NCBI GenBank assembly: GCA_964639445.1
Contig: CAZXDA010000030.1
Span: 1 to 8,547 of the forward strand
Origin: 2-01-FULL-49-22 sp964639445
GTDB lineage: Bacteria > Patescibacteriota > Saccharimonadia > Saccharimonadales > UBA10212
DNA length: 8,547 nucleotides
Direction: 5' to 3'
The notes under the pieces were generated by a model that was given only the letters and a program-made list of their open reading frames with translations, was not told the origin of the DNA and ran no database searches. This document shows positions 4,959 through 8,547 of this stretch, in pieces (positions within the stretch are counted from its first letter, which is position 1; each line of letters begins with the position of its first letter). A program made the translations under genes and the position numbers.

Positions 4959-5450
4959 ATGAATCCTCAGCCTTTTCGTTTGCTTGGCAGAAAGCTTAAA
5001 CAGCTTCGTCTGCGTGCGGATGAGTCGCTGGCAGATGTCTCGGGAGCTGTTGAGATTGACGTTAAAGAACTGGCCCAAATTGAACTTGGCCAACTGCGCC
5101 CCAGCGAAGAAGTGCTGATGCTCTTGGTTAGCCATTTTAGCGCTGGTGATGACGAAGCCGTGCGGCTATGGGAACTGGCCGGTTATCACGAGGACAAGCA
5201 GCAGTCCGAGCAGCCGATTCTATTTACAGATGTGGTTGATGTGACGGTCAATAGATACGGCGTAGTGATGAACTTTATGCAGACAAATGGCTCCAGTACG
5301 CAGCCGGCGTCTGTAGCTCGAGTCGGCATGAGCCGCGAACACGCTAAAAGCGTTCTACGGATCCTCCAGATAACCTTGTCTCAGGTTGAGCAGCCTTCGC
5401 CCGACATACCCAAACGTCTAATTACCCCTGACGAAAATAGCAAAAACTGA
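4959..5450 (+). CDS. Small HTH protein with a DUF3467-like C-terminal domain
   Basis: The 163-residue protein has an XRE-like helix-turn-helix at about residues 8-60 (GRKLKQLRLRADESLADVSG opens it). An acidic linker follows, then a second globular part at about 88-145 (ILFTDVVDVTVNRYGVVMNF, later ARVGMSREHAKSVLRILQ). The strand-rich start followed by MSxxHAKxxLRxLQ resembles DUF3467, a small family of unknown function; that match is from memory. The tail from residue 146 is polar and probably disordered. It is likely a cytoplasmic DNA-binding regulator. It diverges from murB across a 114-bp spacer containing a palindrome on the murB promoter, so local control of murB or itself is plausible but unproven. 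The ATG follows TGATATAAT by 7 nt with no Shine-Dalgarno. The tRNA promoter lies in its last codons. Confidence 0.75.
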   Translation: MNPQPFRLLGRKLKQLRLRADESLADVSGAVEIDVKELAQIELGQLRPSEEVLMLLVSHFSAGDDEAVRLWELAGYHEDKQQSEQPILFTDVVDVTVNRYGVVMNFMQTNGSSTQPASVARVGMSREHAKSVLRILQITLSQVEQPSPDIPKRLITPDENSKN

Positions 5451-5456
5451 TAGAAT
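5428..5456 (+). promoter_or_regulatory. Promoter of the Arg-Arg-Lys tRNA array
   Basis: CTGACG (5428-5433, four of six to TTGACA) is followed after exactly 17 bp by TAGAAT (5451-5456), preceded by TGA to give an extended -10. The predicted start near 5463 lies about 11 nt before the first tRNA. The -35 is inside the final codons of the HTH gene, and the -10 begins just after its TGA stop. Confidence 0.6.
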
Positions 5457-5473
5457 AACAGAGGTTACGACGA

Positions 5474-5550
5474 GCGCCCGTAGCTCAGCGGATTAGAGCG
5501 TTGGTTTCCGGTACCAAAGGCCGCGTGTTCAAATCACGCCGGGCGTACCA
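5474..5550 (+). tRNA. tRNA-Arg (anticodon CCG)
   Basis: The acceptor GCGCCCG pairs with CGGGCGT. The D arm is GCTC/GAGC, and the anticodon stem TTGGT/ACCAA carries loop TTCCGGT (CCG at 5508-5510). The T arm is GCGTG, TTCAAAT, CACGC. The discriminator is A and CCA is encoded at 5548-5550. It reads CGG codons. It is first in a tandem array, with only 3 nt to the next tRNA. Confidence 0.95.
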
Positions 5551-5553
5551 CTT

Positions 5554-5629
5554 GCCCGCGTAGTTCAATGGATAGAACGTCTGGCTTCGGACCAGAAGGT
5601 TGGGGGTTCGACTCCCTCCGCGGGTACCA
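5554..5629 (+). tRNA. tRNA-Arg (anticodon UCG)
   Basis: The acceptor GCCCGCG pairs with CGCGGGT. The D arm is GTTC/GAAC, and the anticodon stem TCTGG/CCAGA carries loop CTTCGGA (TCG at 5587-5589). The T arm is GGGGG, TTCGACT, CCCTC. The discriminator is A with encoded CCA at 5627-5629. It would read CGA. The last A of its CCA is immediately followed by the first base of tRNA-Lys, with no spacer. Confidence 0.94.
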
Positions 5630-5706
5630 GGGCCATTAGCTCAGTTGGTTAGAGCGCCTGCCTCTTAAGCAGGATGTCCTGGGTTCGAATCCCAGATGGC
5701 CCTCCA
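5630..5706 (+). tRNA. tRNA-Lys (anticodon CUU)
   Basis: The acceptor GGGCCAT pairs with ATGGCCC. The D arm is GCTC/GAGC, and the anticodon stem CCTGC/GCAGG carries loop CTCTTAA (CTT at 5664-5666). The T arm is CTGGG, TTCGAAT, CCCAG. The discriminator is U and CCA is encoded at 5704-5706. It reads AAG. It ends one base before the stop codon of the convergent DUF488 gene, so no terminator fits between them; the array must read into the DUF488 antisense strand or stop inside it. Confidence 0.95.
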
Positions 5707-5707
5707 T

Positions 5708-6043
5708 TTATTCTTCGAGCCAATTTTTTAGGACTATAGCTTGGTTATACTCGGTGTCGTGGGCGCCAAAGAGCAGAGTAACTGGGCTATGTTCTTTGAT
5801 GACTTCCTTAAGATTTTCGACAGCGGGATTATTTTTCAACTCTTCTTTGTATTTCTTCTGAAAATCTGGCCACTTAGCTGGTTCATGATTGAACCATTTG
5901 CGTAGTTCATTGCTAGGCGCGACCTCTTTCAGCCATAGATCAATTCTATCTTTAGAAATACCCCGTGGCCAAAGCCTGTCAACCAAAATTCGAAAGCCGT
6001 CACTGGAACTCGGCTCGTCATAAACCCGCTTCACCTTTATCAT
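5708..6043 (-). CDS. DUF488 (YeaO-like) family protein
   Basis: The 111-residue protein matches the DUF488/YeaO family along its whole length. Its hallmarks are KRVYDEPSSSDGFRILVDRL (residues 4-23), WPRG, WLKEVAPSNELRKWFNH, and near the end VTLLFGAHDTEYNQAIVLK. The biochemical function of the family is not established; members are small soluble cytoplasmic proteins. I place the start at ATG 6043 because family members begin just before the IKVKRVY strand. The in-frame ATG at 6073 would add ten non-conserved residues and overlap folD. The minus-strand -10 TATACT (6059-6054) ends 10 nt before ATG 6043 with no Shine-Dalgarno, again suggesting a nearly leaderless message. The gene diverges from folD and converges on tRNA-Lys. 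Confidence 0.85.
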   Translation of the reverse strand: MIKVKRVYDEPSSSDGFRILVDRLWPRGISKDRIDLWLKEVAPSNELRKWFNHEPAKWPDFQKKYKEELKNNPAVENLKEVIKEHSPVTLLFGAHDTEYNQAIVLKNWLEE

Positions 6044-6058
6044 CTTATTGCATAGTAT
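6030..6058 (+). promoter_or_regulatory. folD promoter
   Basis: TTCACC (6030-6035, four of six to TTGACA) is followed after 17 bp by TAGTAT (6053-6058). The -10 ends 8 nt before the ATG at 6067, with no Shine-Dalgarno, so the folD operon mRNA is probably leaderless or nearly so. The -10 is not TGN-extended. It overlaps the oppositely oriented DUF488 -10 at 6054-6059. Confidence 0.45.
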
Positions 6059-6059
6059 A
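6054..6059 (-). promoter_or_regulatory. DUF488 gene -10 box overlapping the folD -10
   Basis: The minus strand reads TATACT, 10 nt before ATG 6043. It shares 5 bp with the plus-strand TAGTAT of folD, so polymerase could not occupy both promoters at once. The -35 region is weak (TTAGTA at 17-bp spacing). Confidence 0.35.
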
Positions 6060-6066
6060 TATAAAG

Positions 6067-6864
6067 ATGACAAAACTACTAAATGGTTCGGAATTGGCTG
6101 GATTTATTAAGGAGAAGCATGCGCGGCAAGTGCGTGCACTTGCCGCGCATGGCGTCAAACCCAAACTAGCTATCGTCCAAGTTAAAGACGATCCGGCTAT
6201 TAATACCTATGTGAGGCTCAAACGACAGTACGGTGCGGATATCGGTGTAGAAGTTGAGGTGCATAGACCGAAACAAGCGGACGCGCCGAAATTACTTGAC
6301 TTGTTAAGTAATTCTGATGGTGTGCACGGAATTATCGTGCAACTACCCCTTGAAGACCCGTCTCAGACTGACGAGATTGTCAATCTGGTGGCACCGGAAA
6401 AAGATGTGGATGCGCTGGGCAAAAAATCGCAGTTCGAACCAGCCACGCCGATGGCCATTCTCTGGTTATTAAATGGCTACAACATTGATCTTCGCGGTAA
6501 ACACGTTCTATTAATTGGCCGCGGCAAACTTGTAGGTGCGCCACTTGAAAAAATCCTTAAATCTTCAGGACTAGACGTAGAAACAGTTGGTAGAGAAGTA
6601 ACAGATTTGTCTGGGCGTGCTAAAAAAGCGGATGTGATCATTACAGCTACAGGCAACCCGGCCCTTTTAAAACCAGACATGATTAAGCATGGAGCAGTAG
6701 TAGTGGATGCCGGTGTGGCTAGTGAGGAAGGAAAAACTGTGGGTGATCTAGCGCCAGAGGTGTATGAACGAGATGATCTGACAATTACACCGCCAAAAGG
6801 CGGCGTCGGCCCTCTAACAGTCTGTGCCCTTTTCGAAAACGTTATTCGAGCTACTGGGGATTAA
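6067..6864 (+). CDS. folD: Bifunctional methylene-THF dehydrogenase / methenyl-THF cyclohydrolase
   Basis: FolD oxidises 5,10-methylene-THF with NAD(P)+ and hydrolyses the product to 10-formyl-THF, in the cytoplasm, using the one-carbon units made by GlyA. The 265-residue protein is slightly shorter than the usual 280-290. Y48 and K52 (TYVRLKRQYG) form the active site (human Y52/K56), with Q92 (VQLPL) and D113/D115 (EKDVDALG). The Rossmann region shows GKHVLLIGRGKLVGAP (144-159), ADVIITATGNP and VVVDAGV, and it closes with PKGGVGPLT (243-251). The usual PCTP motif reads PATP here. I chose ATG 6067 over an ORF-extending start at 5965 because the family N-terminus begins here. The next gene starts 4 nt after the stop. 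A 34-bp palindrome lies within codons 18-29. Confidence 0.95.
   Translation: MTKLLNGSELAGFIKEKHARQVRALAAHGVKPKLAIVQVKDDPAINTYVRLKRQYGADIGVEVEVHRPKQADAPKLLDLLSNSDGVHGIIVQLPLEDPSQTDEIVNLVAPEKDVDALGKKSQFEPATPMAILWLLNGYNIDLRGKHVLLIGRGKLVGAPLEKILKSSGLDVETVGREVTDLSGRAKKADVIITATGNPALLKPDMIKHGAVVVDAGVASEEGKTVGDLAPEVYERDDLTITPPKGGVGPLTVCALFENVIRATGD
6118..6151. repeat. Perfect 16-2-16 palindrome inside folD
   Basis: The arm CATGCGCGGCAAGTGC (6118-6133) and its exact reverse complement (6136-6151) are separated by GT. In the mRNA this would be a GC-rich hairpin of about 15 bp with a 4-nt loop, about 50 nt from the predicted 5' end. The reading frame stays open (HARQVRALAAHG), and the protein aligns here without an insertion relative to other FolD proteins. 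A chance exact 16-bp inverted repeat is very unlikely. Confidence 0.85.
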
Positions 6865-6868
6865 AAAA

Positions 6869-7483
6869 ATGTCTAAATATCCATCTGCCGACAAAGAAAA
6901 ATTAGTGCATGCTGTTTTAAAAGCCGGTGTCTGGCAATTTGGTGATTATGTATTTGCCAGCGGCAAAACCGCTAATAACAAGTTTGAAATGCCTTCGGCG
7001 CTTAAAGATGAGTATGCTAGACGATTGTTAGTGCCGGCAATCGCCAGATTAGCCATTCGCGGCGAGGTAGATGGTATATGGGGCGCTCCAGAAGGCGGGC
7101 AATTATTTGCCGAAGCTGTAGCCGAAATGGAAGGCTTATCGCTTGTTAGATTGGAAGCTTACCGAGCTGATAACGGATTAAAAAGATTTAGGTTTCAACG
7201 TCATCAAGAAGAAATAGCAGTCTCGTGCGATAGTCTGGTCGGAATAGAAGATGTAATCACCGAAGGCGGTACAATCTGGTCTATTCTGCAGCAGATTCCG
7301 CTGCTCAAAGCCAAAACCAGACGCCTAGCAGCCGGTTGGATTAGAGGCCACTTACAATATGAGTTTGACATACCCGTTAACGGCGCCATTGAAGAGGTGG
7401 TGCCCAATCAAATCAGCACCACACATCCCTTTTTCTTAAAATATGGGTATCTGGCCGTCAACGAGGCAATGGTATCTAAATGA
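6869..7483 (+). CDS. Phosphoribosyltransferase, orotate phosphoribosyltransferase-like
   Basis: The 204-residue protein is a type I PRTase. The PRPP-binding motif is VGIEDVITEGGT (residues 124-135), with E127-D128 in place of the usual acidic pair. GAPEGG (72-77) matches the PPi-binding loop region, and the N-terminal FGDYVFASGK (24-33) resembles the hood start of PyrE. PyrE would convert orotate and PRPP to OMP. However, the KxxKxxG flexible loop of orthodox PyrE is not apparent at 94-110, where the sequence is Arg-rich, so the substrate may be another base. I chose ATG 6869, with GGGGA at 6856-6860 (8-nt spacing), over an in-frame GTG at 6824. It is four bases after folD and overlaps murI by ATGA, so it is the middle gene of the operon. 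Confidence 0.75.
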   Translation: MSKYPSADKEKLVHAVLKAGVWQFGDYVFASGKTANNKFEMPSALKDEYARRLLVPAIARLAIRGEVDGIWGAPEGGQLFAEAVAEMEGLSLVRLEAYRADNGLKRFRFQRHQEEIAVSCDSLVGIEDVITEGGTIWSILQQIPLLKAKTRRLAAGWIRGHLQYEFDIPVNGAIEEVVPNQISTTHPFFLKYGYLAVNEAMVSK

Positions 7484-8133
7484 AAATCGGTGTTTTTGAT
7501 TCTGGGGTTGGCGGCCAAAGTGTGATTATTGCCATTAAAAAGGAATTGCCGGATTTAGAGATTGTTTATAAAGATGATAAAAAACACTTGCCGTACGGCA
7601 CAAAAACAGTGGAGGAGATATACGGCTATGTTAAGCCGATTTTTCAGGAGTTTATTGATGAAGGTTGCAAGGTGATTGTAATTGCCTGCAATACCGTAAC
7701 CACCAATCTGGCAAGTCGTTTGAGGGCAGAGTTTCCAGTGCCAATGGTGGCATTGGAGCCAATGGTAAAACCGGCAGCCGCGGCGACTAAGACTGGCGTT
7801 ATTGCTGTTTGTGCCACACCTCGAACCCTATCAAGCGAACGGTATAAATGGCTAAAAGAGCAATACGCCAGAGGTGTGAAAGTGGTAGAGCCGGATTGCG
7901 GTGATTGGGCTTTGATGATTGAAGACAAAAGAGTGGATCGCGAAAAAGTCGCAAAAATGACAGAGGAAGTAATTGGGGCTGGAGCTGATGTGATTGTTCT
8001 TGGCTGTACCCATTATCACTGGATAGAGCAACTTATAAAAGATTTAGCCAATGGCCGCGCCCAAGTTATCCAGCCAGAAGTGGCGGTGGTGGCTCAGCTC
8101 AAACGAGTACTACAATCGTCATCCCAAACTTGA
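7480..8133 (+). CDS. murI: Glutamate racemase
   Basis: MurI interconverts L- and D-glutamate, supplying the D-Glu that MurD adds to the peptidoglycan stem peptide; it is cytoplasmic and cofactor-independent. The 217 residues are short against about 265 usually, but both catalytic cysteines are present: C70 (ACNTVT) and C176 (LGCTHY), with D7-S8 (FDSGVGG), PYGTKT (39-44), LEPMVKPA and H178. The start ATG overlaps the stop of the upstream gene (ATGA) and has no strong Shine-Dalgarno, so translation is probably coupled. The last codons (from about residue 213, SSSQT) and the TGA stop at 8131-8133 lie in the dispersed repeat that begins at 8118, so its original C-terminus may have been replaced. 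Confidence 0.93.
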   Translation: MKIGVFDSGVGGQSVIIAIKKELPDLEIVYKDDKKHLPYGTKTVEEIYGYVKPIFQEFIDEGCKVIVIACNTVTTNLASRLRAEFPVPMVALEPMVKPAAAATKTGVIAVCATPRTLSSERYKWLKEQYARGVKVVEPDCGDWALMIEDKRVDREKVAKMTEEVIGAGADVIVLGCTHYHWIEQLIKDLANGRAQVIQPEVAVVAQLKRVLQSSSQT

Positions 8134-8173
8134 TTTGGGATCCAGTCTGGATTCCCGCCTGCGCGGGAATGAC
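8118..8173. repeat. Dispersed two-hairpin repeat, copy 2
   Basis: This 56-bp unit opens GTCAT and closes ATGAC, like the copy at 1995-2051. Hairpin 1 is ATCCCAAA (8121-8128) with TTTGGGAT (8134-8141) and loop CTTGA. Hairpin 2 is ATTCCCGC (8151-8158) with GCGGGAAT (8163-8170) and loop CTGC. Hairpin 1 differs from copy 1 on both arms yet still pairs. It supplies the murI stop codon and ends one base before the murD stop, so it fills the convergent junction and may act as a two-way transcription barrier. Confidence 0.8.
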
Positions 8174-8174
8174 G

Positions 8175-8547
8175 TTACAGTACCATTACTGCTTGTTTGA
8201 ACTGATTGCCGCGATCTTTGTAGTCTTTAAACAACCCGAAACTGGAGGTGCCGCAAGACAGCAGGACAACGTCACCCGGCTGGGCTTTAGCGTGTGCCTC
8301 AGCTACCATATCGGTCATTTTTTCCAAGCCTTCGGTAATGGCTGTAAAACCTTTTTCCCGCAGCATCTGCGCAATTTTAGGACCTATTCTGCCAATAGCT
8401 ATCACATGTCGGACCCGATCTTTTTGAGTAATTTCTTCCACTAGGCTTTCGTAGGACAACCCTTTATCCCAGCCGCCGACAATCAGAACCACCGGTTGGA
8501 TAAAGGCCCGTAGAGCCACAATACTTGTATCCGGCGTGGTTCCGAAG
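8175..8547 (-). CDS. murD: UDP-N-acetylmuramoylalanine-D-glutamate ligase, C-terminal part (MurD)
   Basis: MurD is the ATP-dependent cytoplasmic ligase that adds D-glutamate to UDP-MurNAc-L-Ala. Only about 124 C-terminal codons are in the window, and the 5' part lies beyond the right edge. The reading frame continues past the internal GTG at 8519 to the edge (TTPDTSIVALRAF), so that GTG is not the start. The C-terminal Mur ligase domain shows PVVLIVGGWDKG (usual GGxDKG), then PGDVVLLSCGTSSFGLFKDY and DRGNQF, matching the MurD signature around SPACASFD-F-NF-RG. Cys replaces the common Pro and Gly the common Asp of that signature. It converges on murI, whose D-glutamate it uses. Confidence 0.9.
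   Translation of the reverse strand, partial: FGTTPDTSIVALRAFIQPVVLIVGGWDKGLSYESLVEEITQKDRVRHVIAIGRIGPKIAQMLREKGFTAITEGLEKMTDMVAEAHAKAQPGDVVLLSCGTSSFGLFKDYKDRGNQFKQAVMVL

Noticed and set aside
4953..5135. Minus-strand 60-codon frame over the small HTH gene
   Set aside because: It is antisense to the HTH domain, with no promoter or ribosome site. The plus strand has the promoter and the domain.
5965..6066. Upstream extension of folD by 34 codons
   Set aside because: The extension lies antisense to the DUF488 gene, has no family similarity, and the FolD N-terminus begins at the ATG at 6067.
2079..8133. UGA recoded as glycine, as in some CPR lineages
   Set aside because: TGA ends glyA, the HTH gene, the PRTase and murI at family-appropriate C-termini, and the Gly tRNA has anticodon UCC, not UCA.
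8130..8444. Plus-strand open frame of 104 codons
   Set aside because: It starts inside the dispersed repeat (giving the familiar repeat translation WIPACAGMT) and then runs antisense to murD, whose family motifs are clear on the other strand.
1..8547. CRISPR array, insertion sequence, prophage or defence system
   Set aside because: No regularly spaced repeats, transposase, integrase or defence gene is present. The repeats found are short dispersed palindromes.

Overview
This window carries ordinary, compactly packed bacterial housekeeping genes. They cover peptidoglycan precursor synthesis (murA, murB, murI, C-terminal part of murD), one-carbon metabolism (glyA, folD), a phosphoribosyltransferase, a Nudix hydrolase, a DUF488 protein, a small HTH regulator and five tRNAs. 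TGA ends several clear genes (glyA, murI, the PRTase, the HTH gene), so the standard bacterial code is used. Every tRNA has an encoded CCA tail. Small genes, short spacers, an XRE-MurA fusion and generic housekeeping content make me lean towards a Candidate Phyla Radiation/Patescibacteria lineage (for example Saccharibacteria-like). This is an inference of moderate confidence: no rRNA or lineage marker is present. There is no sign of a prophage, transposase, CRISPR array or defence island.

Layout. Positions 1-350 (minus strand) hold the possible 5' end of a gene running off the left edge, then tRNA-Arg(UCU) and tRNA-Gly(UCC). Positions 351-1877 (minus) hold MurA fused behind an XRE-type helix-turn-helix. 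The 200-bp divergent spacer 1878-2078 is dense with signals: a perfect 12-6-12 palindrome over the murA -10 box, a degenerate 7-bp tandem repeat, an extended -10 for glyA, and a dispersed two-hairpin repeat. glyA and a Nudix gene follow on the plus strand (2079-3819), meeting murB (minus, 3816-4844) tail to tail. murB diverges from a small HTH gene (4959-5450), with another palindrome on the murB -10. A tRNA array Arg(CCG)-Arg(UCG)-Lys(CUU) occupies 5474-5706, then DUF488 (minus) diverges from folD-PRTase-murI (plus, 6067-8133). A second copy of the two-hairpin repeat separates murI from the truncated murD (minus).

How the genes fit together. MurA and MurB make UDP-MurNAc, MurI makes D-glutamate, and MurD adds that D-glutamate to UDP-MurNAc-L-Ala. 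GlyA and FolD form the serine-to-10-formyl-THF arm of folate metabolism.

The most interesting signals are regulatory. MurA carries its own DNA-binding domain and has a perfect operator-like palindrome on its own promoter, which suggests a cell-wall enzyme that controls its own transcription. Its catalytic Cys is replaced by Asp, which predicts fosfomycin insensitivity. Seven of nine putative promoters have a TGN-extended -10, and five start codons lie only 7-10 nt after a -10 box, which points to widespread leaderless transcription. A perfect 16-2-16 palindrome lies inside the folD coding sequence.
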